Assembly (NCBI RefSeq): GCF_900964775.1
Contig: NC_041820.1
Span: 1,863,001-1,927,000, forward strand
From: Scleropages formosus
Taxonomy: Eukaryota > Chordata > Actinopteri > Osteoglossiformes > Osteoglossidae
Length of the DNA: 64,000 bases
Direction: 5' to 3'
The notes under the pieces were generated by a model. It had not been told where the DNA came from. It saw only the letters and a program-made list of their open reading frames with translations, and did no database searches. The position numbers and the translations under genes were made by a program. Below, in pieces: positions 1-10,892 of the stretch (position 1 is the stretch's first letter; every line of letters begins with the position of its first letter).

Positions 1-1580
1 CTTGAAGGAGTTTCTCGAGTCGTTTCTCGAAGGAATCCGCTGCCCTCGACGACGGCGGGAGAGAGGAGACGACGGAGGCAATATCCCTTCGGCGCGCGCT
101 CACGCATTAAGGAAACGTTACGGCGGGATCGTTTCCCATTCGTTTTCACGCACGTTTAATATGCTTGCCGGGACGTCTCATCTTGCCGCGTCCCACGATG
201 CTTTGCGGTACGGGGACCCGCGCCCCGGCTCCCGGTACGCCCGGAGCGGCGCTAAGACACATTCTCCGTGGCTCCCGGTGCGCGGACACCCGTTTAGCGA
301 GACGTCGGACGGCCTCCGTCCTCCCGTCATGTGGATGGCGAGGATCCGGCACTTCGCTGCGGGAGTCCAGATGCGTCCAGAGCGCGGGCTTTCGAACCCA
401 GGCCTTGCGCCGCTCCCTTGTGCTCACACACCCTCCGTGCTGACTTACTCCGCCCCTCCCTTTGCACCATTCCGGAGCGATGCGCGCCGGAGCGGCGACC
501 TCTGCCGAAGGACTCCGACGCCCCCCCCGCCACCCCCTGCTGCCGAACTCCTGCTCCCACCCCCCTAGCCCAGATAAGTCGTGTTCGGGAGCTGACAGTC
601 CGCCAGGAAGATAGTGACCCTGTTATTACCGCGGTCGTGTGCACGGTCAAACCGGCCGCGGCAGCAAAGCGGCAGGCGCTTCCACGGCAGCTCAACGGAG
701 ACCACGGGAGGCGCGGAATAAACACCTTTTCACAGGAGTCGAGCAACGGTGGCGCACGCCGACACTGACGCCGACACCGACACGCTAACACTGATGCTGG
801 TACCAACACCGACACCGAGCAGGTCGCTCTCACGGCTGCCACGGGAGTCACGTGTTCCCCGGGAGGGAGGCCGCTGTTGTACCCTTCGTGTGTTTCACCT
901 GTAAGCGCCGTTGTGAGTTCTGCGCTCCGAACGGGATCCGAAGTATTTTTCCCAAGTGATGATAACGAAAAATAAGGCGATAGGAGCCCGGCGGAAGCTG
1001 AAATTACCACCTGTCTTTCGCCGACAGACCGGGACCCTCTCAAGGGGGATATAAATAGATTAGCTCGCAAACACGGCTGATGGAGAGAGCCGGAGCGAGC
1101 TGTCGCCGTGGAGGACCCCCTCCCGGCGCTCAGACCTCACCGGCGGCGCCAAGCTCCAACTTCCTGTCCGGAGGGACTCGCGCACACTTCGTAGGTCCGC
1201 GAAGGGCCTCCGATCGCTCCCGTTTCGGGCCCTGTTTTCTCGGAACTCGGCATCCGCTCTTTGAGTCTCGCTCTGTGCTGTTTAAGCAGCTCTCGTCCGC
1301 CTCTCCCTTCCCGATCGTCTCTCAGAAGCTCCTACTCAGAGTCTCAGCTTGTGACGCTTCTCTGTGTTCGGCTCTCAGTTTATCTCCTTTGCTCATTTTG
1401 CTTCGTCATGTTTCAGGGTCTCCTCGTTGACTTGGTTTGGCAGCTCTCGCTTCACGATACCTCCACACCTCCTTGTTCGCTCTCGCTTCGGCGTGTTTCG
1501 GGGCCTCGTCTCTCGCTCTCGGTTTGCGCTCTTTCGGTACCTCCTTGTTCACTCTCGGTTTTTTGACGTTGCAGCATTTC

Positions 1581-1583
<3 letters not shown>

Positions 1584-1624
<41 letters not shown>
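1584..1624. repeat. (TG)n microsatellite
   Basis: About 20 uninterrupted TG units. It creates artificial Val-Cys repeats in open frames on both strands. Confidence 0.95.
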
Positions 1625-1625
<1 letters not shown>

Positions 1626-2194
1626 TCGCGCTCTCGGCCCCACTAGCGTATGCAGTCACAGTCTGTCTCGCGAGTGGACCCCTGCGTCCCTCAGGCTTCA
1701 GCTCCGGACTCTCGTGCAGACATCTCTCGTGCAAACACGTCGTGGTGCCGAGTGACCCGTCTCCCTCTTTCTCTCTCTCTCTCTCTCCGTGACGGCGGGA
1801 CACGGCAGCGCGTGACTGACGGGGCCTCGCAAACGGACGCTCGCATCCGTCAATAATTCATGCCGAAGGTCACATTGAGCTCCGGTTCGTCGGCTCGGGA
1901 TGGGCTCCCGGACGGTGCTCCGGACACGTCCGCGGCTTTGCTTCGTGGGAAACAGATCCAGCCCGGTGGACGGAAGGCGCCTCTGACGCCGAGGCCGTGC
2001 CGACGCTGACCGTGCACGGTACTTGGCGACTGCGGCTACCCGTGGGCCCCCCGCGCAGCGACTGGAACGAAGAGGAAGGTCAAAGGTCGAAGGGCTCTCG
2101 AGGCCGGTTCCGTCGCGCCCGGGAGACGCGGTCGGGCAAAACGACTCGGCACGTTCGGCCGGCGGGCGCCCCTCCCGATTCCTCCACGTCCTCG

Positions 2195-2570
2195 AGTGCA
2201 TGATTCACATCGGCATCATTTGCATCTGATTAGCGACACGCCAGCATTTATAACATTGAAATGAAGAGCGAAAACACGTCGCCAACTGTTCCTTCCAGCT
2301 GCATCGGGCGTCTCCGTTCGTCTGTGCGCTTCGCTCCTCGGCGCCCGCGTCCTCGGGGTCCGAACACGCGACCTCCCCCCGGTCGCACGCTTGGGGTCCT
2401 GATTGCGGGAGGCATTGTGGGATTTCTCCACAGACACGGCTGCGCTCCGTTGGTGCATTTTTCATGAATACGCTGTCAGGCACAAATGTAACAAGAATGA
2501 ATAAATGTCTTTGGGTTATTAGCTGTAGTTAATTGTGCGCGTTCCATTGTTGTTGCAGCTAGGAGACACC
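2195..2570. promoter_or_regulatory. candidate conserved non-coding element
   Basis: This block drops in GC relative to its surroundings and carries recognisable transcription-factor words: a POU octamer ATTTGCAT at about 2217-2224 followed by a GATTAG homeodomain word, and near 2534-2556 a TTAATTG homeodomain core followed by CCATTGTTGTT, a SOX-type site. POU plus SOX words together are typical of neural enhancers, and the nearest gene is the neuronal channel gene KCNF1. Conservation itself cannot be judged from one sequence. Confidence 0.25.
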
Positions 2571-4427
2571 GCGGGCGCTTGCATGTGTGTGTGTGGGGGG
2601 GATCGGCTTTCAAAGGGACCTTTGCTCTCCGTTTACCGTGCTCGGAAAGTCGGGCTTTTCGGGAAAGTTCCTCGAAACTCGTTTAGTCGTCTAATTGCCC
2701 GTGCGAGCCATTAGGGAACGCGAGAGGTCATTATTTTCGCGGTGGGAGTCTCGGCGAGGACCCGGAGCCAGAAGACGCCGGAGCGTCCTTTGGAAACCCC
2801 TTGACCCGTAATGCGCTGCTTTCAGTCTTATTTCCGGAAAATTGCCGCTGCTGCGCGGCCTTTAAAGAGACGGTGCTCGCTGCAGTCGGCCCAAAACTAC
2901 CACCCCGTCCAGCCTGTCCTCCCCGTCCTCGGTCTGGACACGCTGCACTCGCTACAGCCGAGACGGGCTTAAATAGCACCTTCTCTCGACGGGGGGGCAT
3001 CGCTGGGCTCTCCGCACCGACAGGATGAAGTCGTCTCAAAACCAAGGAGCTTTTTCGGAAGCGGAGAAACAATCCTCACGTAACACGACCAAAAAAGTGT
3101 GTATTTAGGCAAGTAAGAAAGTGAGCTTTTGCCGTCCAGGAGCGTCCCTTAACATCCATTAATATCCGTGTCCACAAGTGAACGGACGTGAGAATTAATC
3201 ACGTAGCACCCGTCCGAAAGTCATATACTGCGCTGACGAAAGCGTCGCCTATTGCGCCCCAATACCAACCGTCCCGCTGCTCTTCCTACTTCCGTGTCCA
3301 TATCATTCGTACCTCTTCATACACACCTCTGGGCGTAATTATACTATGGTATTTGTCTAGCGTTTACTGCATTTTCTTCAAACTTTGTTACTTTACACTC
3401 GGTCTGTTACTTCGGTGCGCGTGTGTGCGGCCCTTGCTATGTAACGTAAGTGGTGCGTAACCTCTCCCGTACACACGCTCTCATACCTCCTCTTTGCTCG
3501 TTCGCTTTCAATAGTCGCTTGATCGAACGGCGCCGGACTGCGGGAAACGGCTGCCGCCTAATGAGCCTCGCGACCTGCGCCGTGACGGCGAACGGAACCT
3601 CCGTGTTCTGCGTGTTCGAGGCGCTGACGCCACGCGTTCCTGCGCCCTTCTCGCCCTTCAGTATCTCACCAGGGGTTTGTTCTGTTTATTAAGTGTTTCT
3701 TCGTTCCTCTCACACCCCTGTGAGCTACTTACGCCGATTGACTAACGTACCCGAGCGGGTCGTTTTCACTGTATCGCTTCAGGGTAAGTACCTGGATCCA
3801 GGCATCAGAGCGAGGATTTGATCCCAGAACCTTCCGAGCGCACGGCGATGGGTCTAGGCGCCGCGCCCCCTGCTGCTCCGGCTGCTGGTTGCGCATCGGC
3901 GGTCCTGCTTGGTGTCGCTGACTGACGGTGATACGCAGCCGAGCTTGGGGTTTGGGGTGCGAAAGTGAGGTGTCGACCTGCAGCAGGATCTGGAGTTCTG
4001 GAAAGGTTTTGCCTCGAACGCACACACAAGCACCTGGTACACGAGGACCGCTTGCTTCGTGTTTCTCGGTGCAGGAGGCAATGAGATGTTCATCTCGGTG
4101 CCTTTTGTTTCCGAAACCCTCCCCCGCCCCACTCCCCTTTGCCAGGACACAACAGCCTAATTGAAGCCCTCCAGCCCTGTAATTTGCCACAGGGATCAAG
4201 ACTCCTGAGCGCTTGTGATGCGCTGGGCTGACGCCAGCTCACTACGGGTGGCACGGTGACGGGTGACAGAGCCTCGGGGGACCGTGTCTGTGAGATTTGC
4301 GCAGTGATCGGGGGTCGTAACGGCGTGGGCGTGTGGCACACCTTCATTCCGGGGACAGTGACAGCGCAGTACAGTGTAGTGCAGTTAAAACCACCATGTC
4401 GCTCATACGAGTGTAACGTGTGGTCAA

Positions 4428-4622
4428 CAGGGGGCGCAGCGATTAGAGCTGCCACCTTCGGCCTTTGGACTCGGACACCTCAGGTTTGAGTCCCAGCACC
4501 TGCCCTGGATCAAGGTACTTATCCTGAATTAGTACAGTAAGATTTACCCCGCTGTATAAATGGGCAAATCAGTGTAGGTGGCTTGATATGTGAAGTCGCT
4601 TTGGACAAAAGAGTCACACCAA
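4428..4622 (+). mobile_element. tRNA-derived SINE (family S1), diverged copy
   Basis: A tRNA-like head with an A-box-like GCGATTAGAGC and a B-box-like GGTTTGAGTCC is followed by the body words AAGGTACTTATCCTGAATT and GTATAAATGGGCAAAT and by the tail GTCGCTTTGGACAAAAGAGTC. This is the same family as the full copy at 16916-17133. Confidence 0.8.
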
Positions 4623-4737
4623 CGGAAGAGTAAAATCTCGACTCCGGGACCCTGGTGCTTCTCCTCCGAGCTGTCAGCACACAGCCTTGGGGGCGTTTTA
4701 ACATTCTGTGTGTTAGCAGTGTGCTGAGGTGTGCAGC

Positions 4738-4740
<3 letters not shown>

Positions 4741-4799
<59 letters not shown>
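4741..4799. repeat. (TG)n microsatellite
   Basis: About 29 TG units without interruption, in the gene-free region 3' of KCNF1. Confidence 0.95.
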
Positions 4800-4800
<1 letters not shown>

Positions 4801-5732
4801 AGACAGCAGTCGCTCAGACGCAGATGCAGACCGAGGGCGTTCCGTGGTCGATTGGGGTGTGTGAATTATTTAGGCGGCGAACCCTGGCGCACGCTGAGAC
4901 CTAACGAGAGGCGACAGAACGCTTCGGCGGAGCGGAACGCACCTGGGCACCTCTCATGGAGGCGGAGCCTGAGGCGGGAGCTTGGAACTAAATTTCATGA
5001 AATGCAAATGAAAAAGACTGAAATGGAGACGGAAATGAGTGACTTGTGATGTTTTTAAATGCTGGGATACGCCACACCCTCTCTCGCAGGTGGAGCAACC
5101 GACTCGCTTCTCTCCGTCACTAATTGGTTAGTTCGTTAACTGACCGTAAGTGTGTGCTGTGTGTCTCGCTGAAGGACGCACCATCCCGGGGGCGGCGCCA
5201 CAGGTCATTGGGGAAGATGTGCAGGATGAGGGCTGCTCTTGTACCTTTAGAAAGGTGCACTCGGTCCTGCGCACGGGGCTCCAGGTGATTCCAGATGATC
5301 GGCTGCCGCAGCCAGAGCTCCGGGGCGACGGCCGTCGGCGAGGGGCTCCGCCTCCTGTGCCGGGTACGAGGGGGAGGGCAGCCGCTGCGCTCCTTTTCAG
5401 CGCGGCCTTCGACAGGTGCGGCTCCGCCAGGTGGGAACGCACCGCGGTAACTTCCCCGCAGACGGGGCGTGTTTCACGTTTGTCTATATTTGAATCCATT
5501 TGATTCGAGAGTGTGAGCGGCGTGCGATGATTCATACCTCGCTTTCCGGCACAGGCCGGGCACGCGGAGTCGAAAGGTGCTCTAGAAACTTCCTCAGCGA
5601 TGACACGGCACAGCTCCATCTCTTATTCCATTCATATTTCGAGGACTCTTCATAAGATGAGTGTAAGGACTGACGCGCAAGGACACGCGTGTCACAGCAC
5701 AGGTTGGAGGAACTCGAGTTCTGAGCGGCCGA
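4800..5732. other. intergenic, nothing recognised
   Basis: Unique-looking sequence between a microsatellite and a LINE fragment. I see no exon, RNA gene or repeat family here. Confidence 0.5.
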
Positions 5733-6505
5733 TTGCTGGTTCTACCTCCCGGAGTCCTCTGCTGCAGCGGAGCGCCTTCCTCCTCCGAAATCACGTGCAG
5801 GTTCCGCCCCCATCTCACGACATACTGTACACAACTCCTGGTCCACACCATGGTGATACCTCACTTGTACTACTGCAGCTCTCTTCTGTCTCGTCTCCCA
5901 GGGTCTACCGTCAGACCTCTCCAGTTGATACAGAATACCGCGGTACGAGTTGTTTGACCTGCCGAAGCGTTCCCACGTATCCCCCCCTCCTCGTCTCTCT
6001 GGGTAGGGTCTACAAAACCATCAAGGCACCTCCTCCCCAATATCTACAAGACCTGATCCTTCGCTACACCCCAACCAGACCGCTACGCTCCCCCACCTCG
6101 GACCACTTGGTGGTCCTACACACAAAAGATTTAAAATCAAAAGCACTAAGGTTTTTGGCTCTGGCTCCGATGTGGTGGAACAGCCTCCCCCTCTCACTCA
6201 GAACTGCTGAACCTCTCTGCACATTTAAGAAAGATCTCAAAACTCACCTCTGTTGCACTCGCTTCTCCCCGATCTGGTAAGTGCTCCTCGTGTTTAATAA
6301 TTATTACTAACAATTCGTTTAATAATGGAAAAACCTTTCAAGAACTACTTGGGCGAAGTACACTGGTTTCTAGCGTGGTACGTGACTAATGGACTGTACT
6401 CTAGGATTATGTGTCTACATCCAAGACACATTGTATTTTCTACGAGATGCACATCGCTTTGGAGAAGTGTCTGATAAATGAGTAAATGTAAAAGTAAATA
6501 CGAGC
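5733..6505 (+). mobile_element. LINE fragment, 3' end of an L2/CR1-type reverse transcriptase
   Basis: Two adjacent frames carry the end of a non-LTR reverse transcriptase. The first has LLVHTMVIPHLYYCSSLLS and RPLQLIQNTAVRVV (about 5840-5957). The next has YLQDLILRYTPTRPLRSP, ALAPMWWNSLPLSLRTAE and FKKDLKTHL (about 6037-6250). These are the standard C-terminal blocks of fish L2/CR1-clade elements. The copy is 5' truncated and broken by at least one frameshift, and a block corresponding to LHWLP is damaged. Its untranslated 3' end (6450-6495, GCTTTGGAGAAGTGTCTGAT then AAATGAGTAAATGTAAA) matches the tail of the S1 SINEs. Confidence 0.85.
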
Positions 6506-6748
6506 TACATTTCCAAGAACTTTAATGGCCACTTTCCTAGTGTCATGTGTGCTAATGGGTCACGGAACAGAAGGTCACACGGTCGGTTCCCGCGCTCGCT
6601 CGTCGGGGTTCCGATGACATGACATCGGGGACACGGGCTCAGGACCGCCTGTCAGAACCAGGACAGAGGCTGAGGATCTGGGCTCCTCTGGGTCTGTCAA
6701 CATGAGGTGACGCTCTGTGTACTTCCTGTGGGGAAGGTGTGTGTCTCA

Positions 6749-6793
6749 GAGAGAAAGAGAGAGAGAGAGAGAGAGAGTGAGTGAGAGTGAGTG
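6749..6793. repeat. (GA)n tract
   Basis: Purine tract of GA units with a few interruptions. Confidence 0.9.
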
Positions 6794-6987
6794 CACGGCG
6801 ACCCCAGACCCACCTCCCTCCGTTTAGACTCCATTAGAGCCCAAGTTGAAGTTATCAGTAAGAGCGGGACGTCAGAGCCAAAACCCGTCTGGAGTGGGAC
6901 CGGTGGGTTCAGAGTGGGCTGGAGGGGGGTGGGGGTCACCGTGGAGACAGCAGGCGTGGACAGGGGACAGAAGGAAAGAGAAAAACG

Positions 6988-6990
<3 letters not shown>

Positions 6991-7021
<31 letters not shown>
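6991..7021. repeat. (TG)n microsatellite
   Basis: About 15 TG units. Confidence 0.95.
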
Positions 7022-7023
<2 letters not shown>

Positions 7024-8023
7024 AGCAGCTCCTGCCTGAGGAGAACACCACAGAGATCATAATCACTGCTCAGGCCAGAGGCAGAGCTGCATCTCCAGTC
7101 TTGTGTGTATTTATAGACACAGAGATCATCTGTCATTTTTTACACTAATTCGGATCATTTGTGCCACGTTCCAAGGGTACTTTTACGGGTTCAACAGACA
7201 CTTGTTCCCTGTCTAAAGCGCGCGCACACACACACACACTCAGCGATACAAAACACATTTTTGCGGCACTTTCATTCTTCCCCAAACGCGCCTTTGTTCT
7301 CCGAATCCCTCCCGGCTGCTTCTCGGTCAATTTCCATCAAATCCCCGCATATTTTCATACTCGATCTTCACGTGCGCCTCCTGGAGCGCGCGGGCATGAT
7401 GATGCAGGCGGTCTGCATATTAAAGCTGCGTATGAAATATGATGGCGCATCATTCATTGTCGCGGTTGTGGAAAAGTGGTGTGGAAAGCGCGCTGACAGA
7501 GCGGAGTGTTATAGAATTGCAAAAAGAAAAAAACTCGCGTGGAAGAAGCCGGTGTTTGACCGTCCACGCGGGGCGAGTTTGCGCTCCCACGGAGACCAAC
7601 TTGTATCGGATTACCGACACCGGAAGGTCCCGCGTCAAACGAAGGTTAGTTTGTATCGGCTCCTGCCACGAGGATGAGGGTTCGGTCCAGGAGACGGAGC
7701 GCGCGCGCGCACACAACCCCCCGCCCCAACCCCCCGAATCCCCGCGTGTTCCGCGTCGCGTGGCGTCGCACTCGGACAACATTCGCGCTCCTTTTCTGCG
7801 AACATCACCTTTAATAGTTTGTCCCTCCATTCTGTTCACGCGCGTCGGACGCGCACTTTTCCGACGGTGTGTTCAGGGAGCGTCGGTGCCGCGCGCCACA
7901 TACTGATACTGTATATATGGACGGAGGAAAATTTCAGTTATTTCAAGGTCAGATTTTAAAGGCTCTTCTGGCACCGCGGTAACAAACGTTCACCTCCTCC
8001 AGTGAGTTTCTCATGCAGGAACT

Positions 8024-8029
8024 TTATTA
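8024..8029 (-). terminator. candidate polyadenylation signal of KCNF1
   Basis: TTTATT on the plus strand reads AATAAA on the minus strand, about 405 bp beyond the KCNF1 stop codon. It is the only canonical signal I see in the first half kilobase of the 3' flank. The mammalian KCNF1 3' UTR can be longer, so later sites are possible. Confidence 0.45.
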
Positions 8030-8432
8030 AATAACCATAAAACGGGCAGCTCTTACACGTCGGGCGCTGGGCTCTTCTTGCAGGACTTTGGGAGGGTCTC
8101 ACCTCGGAGATCACTGATATCCCACAGATACCGCTCCAGCACTGGTATCACTCTGGTGTCAGTCACGCACCACTGATACCAGAGATGGCGCTCCCACATC
8201 TGTCAGATATCGCAGATCTCCGCGAGAGCCGTGGAACGCCCTTCAGGTATCACTCTTAGGAGTCTGCTCTGGTCTGGTCCGGTATGGCTCTGGTGTCCCT
8301 CGGATGTCCCTGTCTAGTGGAGATGTTCCAGAAGATGCTGCACCGCGTGGACCTTCGCCTCAAGGAGCTTCACAGTCTCTGGTGGCAGAGCGCTCAGTCT
8401 CTGTGGGGGGTCTGCGACTCTGTTTAGCGCGG

Positions 8433-9896
8433 TCACTCGCAGCTCTCGGGCTGCCCGGTCCTGCGGCACTCCGTCATGAGCGGGACGCGGGCGTCCGGGA
8501 GCGAGCCGGCCCCGACCCCGACCCCGGGCCCCGCCCCGCCCCCGGCCTCGGCCTCGCGCCACCCCCCCCGCTCCCGAGACCCCGTGGCACCGCCCTCGTG
8601 GGAGTGCAGCTCCATGAGCTCCAGCTCGTGTTTGGCCGCCGTCTCCAGCACCTTCTGCTTGTTGTAGTAGATGACAAAGTTGTTGATGATGGGGTGGATG
8701 GGCAGCGCGATGGCTATGACCCCGCACAGGAAGCTGATGGCGGCGTTGCATCGGCCCAGCGTGGTTTTTGGGTAGATGTCCCCGTAGCCCACGGTGGTCA
8801 TGGTGATGATGGCCCACCAGAAGGACTGGGGGATGCTTTTGAACAGGGTCTCGGGGTGACTCTGCTCCATGGTGTAACCGAGCGCGGAGAAGACGAAGAT
8901 GCCCACGCCCATGTACATGAGCAGCAGGCCGAGCTCCTTGAAGCTCCTCTTGAGGGCGTAGGTGAGCGTCTGCAGGCCGGACGAGTGGCGCGCCAGCTTG
9001 AAGATGCGCGCGATGCGCATGATGCGGAGCGCCTGCACCGCCTGCTGCACGTTGGCCAGCTCCATGACGGCGGTGCCCAGGTGCGTGAGTGTGAGCACCA
9101 CGTAGAAGGGCATGATGGCCATGAAGTCTATGATGTTCATGAAGGAGAGCGCAAAGTGTACCTTGTTGGGCGAGGAGATGAGGCGCAGCAGGTACTCCAC
9201 GGTGAACCAGCCGATGCACACCGTCTCGACGGCCTCCAGCGTGGGGTGCTCCACGTGGTTCCCGTCGGCATCCTCCACCTGCAGGTCGGGGATCGTGCTC
9301 ATGCACATCACCACGGAGGACACGAGGATAAAGAGGAAGGAGACGACGGCGACGACGCGCGCCGCCGCCGACGACTCTGGCTTCTCCATGAGCTTCCACG
9401 TGAACTTCTGGCCCCGCTGCCAGCGGCCGGCGCCCGGGTCGCCCTCCAGGTCGTCGAGGATGAGCCGCACCTTGTGGGCGATCTCGGCCAGCTCCTCCTC
9501 CTTCTCGCTCAGGCTGCTCCGGCAGCACTCGTCCAGGAAGCTGGTGTCCACCTTCCAGAACTCCATCTCCTTGGTGAAGCAGATGGGGCAGAAGCCGCGC
9601 TTCATGTGTACCTCCCCGAAGTAGTAGACCTCCAGGATGCAGCGGAAGGCGTCCGGGTCCCTGTCGAAGTAGAACTCGCCCTTTCCCGGGTCGTAGTCGT
9701 CGCAGAGGGAGGGCACTGCGTCCAGGCCGCGAGAGGAGCAGTCCAGCAGCTCGGCCAGGCGCGTCTCCGGGTAGCGCTTCAGCACGTCCCCGCACAGCAC
9801 CTGGCGCACGCCGCCGATGTTCACCACGAGCTCGGCGTCGCGGCTGCACTGCGAGCTCGCGCACTCGGCGGCGCGGCCCCTGGGAGCCCCCCGCAT
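8433..9896 (-). CDS. kcnf1: Voltage-gated K+ channel modifier subunit Kv5.1
   Basis: A 487-residue intronless channel subunit, the normal structure and near the normal length for KCNF1. Kv5.1 is electrically silent alone and joins Kv2 subunits at the plasma membrane, changing their gating. Residues 23-125 form the T1 tetramerisation domain with the zinc motif H97-X5-C103-X20-C124-C125 of non-Shaker Kv channels. S1 lies at about 180-201, S2 221-241, S3 253-272, S4 286-305 with R291, R294, R297 and K300, S5 323-342, the selectivity filter TMTTVGYGD at 365-373 and S6 384-410. The S6 hinge reads ALPIHP (397-402) in place of Pro-Val-Pro, as expected for Kv5.1. The conserved block ALRIMRIARIFKLARHS identifies the member. 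The tail (440-470) is glycine-rich. The start has a good context (G at -3). Very high GC leaves long shadow frames on both strands; they are not genes. Divergent from PDIA6. Confidence 0.97.
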   Translation of the reverse strand: MRGAPRGRAAECASSQCSRDAELVVNIGGVRQVLCGDVLKRYPETRLAELLDCSSRGLDAVPSLCDDYDPGKGEFYFDRDPDAFRCILEVYYFGEVHMKRGFCPICFTKEMEFWKVDTSFLDECCRSSLSEKEEELAEIAHKVRLILDDLEGDPGAGRWQRGQKFTWKLMEKPESSAAARVVAVVSFLFILVSSVVMCMSTIPDLQVEDADGNHVEHPTLEAVETVCIGWFTVEYLLRLISSPNKVHFALSFMNIIDFMAIMPFYVVLTLTHLGTAVMELANVQQAVQALRIMRIARIFKLARHSSGLQTLTYALKRSFKELGLLLMYMGVGIFVFSALGYTMEQSHPETLFKSIPQSFWWAIITMTTVGYGDIYPKTTLGRCNAAISFLCGVIAIALPIHPIINNFVIYYNKQKVLETAAKHELELMELHSHEGGATGSRERGGWREAEAGGGAGPGVGVGAGSLPDARVPLMTECRRTGQPESCE

Positions 9897-10004
9897 GTCC
9901 GCCGAGCCGAGCGAGGGTCACAGCATCCGCGGCGTCATGGGTGTCACGCGCAGATGCGCTTCCCCCTCCTGCCAGTTGTCGCAGGGAAAAAAAAAAAAAA
10001 AAAG

Positions 10005-10045
10005 ATTTTTAAGCAAAAGCGGGAAAAAAGAAAAGAAAAACTTTA
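10005..10045. other. A-rich run upstream of KCNF1
   Basis: Follows an A17 run at about 9986-10002; on the KCNF1 strand this is a T-rich segment in the presumed 5' UTR or proximal promoter. No clear TATA box was found. Confidence 0.4.
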
Positions 10046-10308
10046 GGACGCTGCAAAAAATGTTGTGCAGTCCCCAGGATCGCTCCCAAATCAGAGATGG
10101 AGCAAAAGACACGCGGCGGCAGCCGGGTCCGGCAGCTCGTGCCCGGGAAGAGCGCGAATGAAGTCGTTGCGAACGGAGAGCGGCTTCATGAGGGGCTCAG
10201 TGAGGGGCGCGCGCGGAGCGACGGGAGAGAGAGAAGCGCCGCGCGCTCCGCTAACAGGTCTCTTCTCCGCTCCGCTCCTCTCTCTTGACACCCCACCTCC
10301 CCCCCTTC

Positions 10309-10310
<2 letters not shown>

Positions 10311-10345
<35 letters not shown>

Positions 10346-10376
10346 CTGCCTCTGCCGGATGCGCGCGCGCGCGCGC
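10311..10376. repeat. (CT)n plus (GC)n tract in KCNF1 upstream region
   Basis: A 32-bp CT run (GA on the KCNF1 strand) is followed, 18 bp on, by an alternating GC run at 10361-10376. Both are 415-480 bp upstream of the KCNF1 start, a distance that suits a promoter. GA tracts can recruit GAGA-type factors and alternating GC can adopt Z-DNA; those roles are inferred only. Confidence 0.6.
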
Positions 10377-10501
10377 CCTCACCACGCGCACTCGCAGCGT
10401 TTTCCGCTCTCTGCAGGGGGCGCACCGGCGTGAAGCGTGCAGCTGTGGTGACGGACGGCGCAAATCGGGCGGTAACTTAAATAACTAAGAGGGGGGAGCG
10501 C

Positions 10502-10546
10502 CTTCGTCATCTTCGTCATCTTCATCATCTTCATCATCTTCGTCTC
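10502..10546. repeat. CATCTT hexamer repeat
   Basis: About seven units alternating CGTCATCTT and CATCATCTT, 600 bp upstream of KCNF1. No coding role is apparent. Confidence 0.8.
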
Positions 10547-10734
10547 GCGCACCCTCCGCATCGCGTTCTACCGTCATCTGTAACGTTCGTCACACTTACA
10601 CCACAACGTACACCTTGACCGCGTGCATCACCTCGAGCATGATCACCTTCACCATGGCATGTTCACCTCGTGCCCCCCCCCGCCTGCACGTGCAGAGACC
10701 GCGACGAAACAAGAGTGAAAATGCGCTCCAATCC

Positions 10735-10868
10735 GCTGCTTACTGCAGCCTTACTACGGTGTTACTACACTGTTACTACGGCGTTACGACACTGTTTCTA
10801 CAGTGACCCTGCAGCGTTACTTCAATCTTACTATAGTGTTATTACTAGTAGTACTGTGTTATTGCAGG
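10735..10868. repeat. degenerate TTACTACNNTG minisatellite
   Basis: Roughly ten imperfect 10-12 bp units of the form TTACTACGGTG or TTACTACACTG, decaying toward the 3' side. Confidence 0.65.
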
Positions 10869-10892
10869 AGGAAATACCTCCCACGTGTGTAA

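Larger units (their letters stand above)
1..4427. other. GC-rich gene-free stretch
   Basis: No reading frame here resembles a known protein and none has a convincing exon structure; the longer open frames are a by-product of high GC and low stop density. CpG is frequent over the first 2.2 kb. Contents that can be named are an imperfect hexamer run based on CCGACA near 757-818, a (TG)n tract at 1584-1624, a (TC)n run near 1768-1788 and a lower-GC island at about 2195-2570 that is treated as a possible conserved non-coding element. It lies on the 3' side of KCNF1. Confidence 0.6.
6506..8023. other. intergenic; short tandem repeats and possible conserved island
   Basis: Contains a (GA)n tract at 6749-6793, a (TG)n tract at 6991-7021 and a short (CA)n run near 7220-7237. 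From 7260 to 7470 the composition changes to AT-mixed unique sequence with TATTAAAG and ATGAAATATGATG words that looks like non-coding sequence under constraint, but no coding potential was found. The long frame from 7159 to 7677 has no domain and is not called as a gene. Confidence 0.5.

Noticed and set aside
2-568. 188-codon open frame at the left edge
   Set aside because: Arg/Pro-rich, no domain, no splice context; expected from CpG-rich DNA.
7159-7906. 172- and 155-codon frames before KCNF1
   Set aside because: No similarity to any family I know; they start in a repeat-laden region and overlap each other.
8304-10046. 580-codon open frame on the plus strand opposite KCNF1, and a second long frame on the minus strand (8314-9921)
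   Set aside because: Both are shadows of the very high third-position GC of KCNF1: no domain, low-complexity Leu/Arg/Val/His/Ala/Gly composition, and the KCNF1 frame explains the sequence fully.
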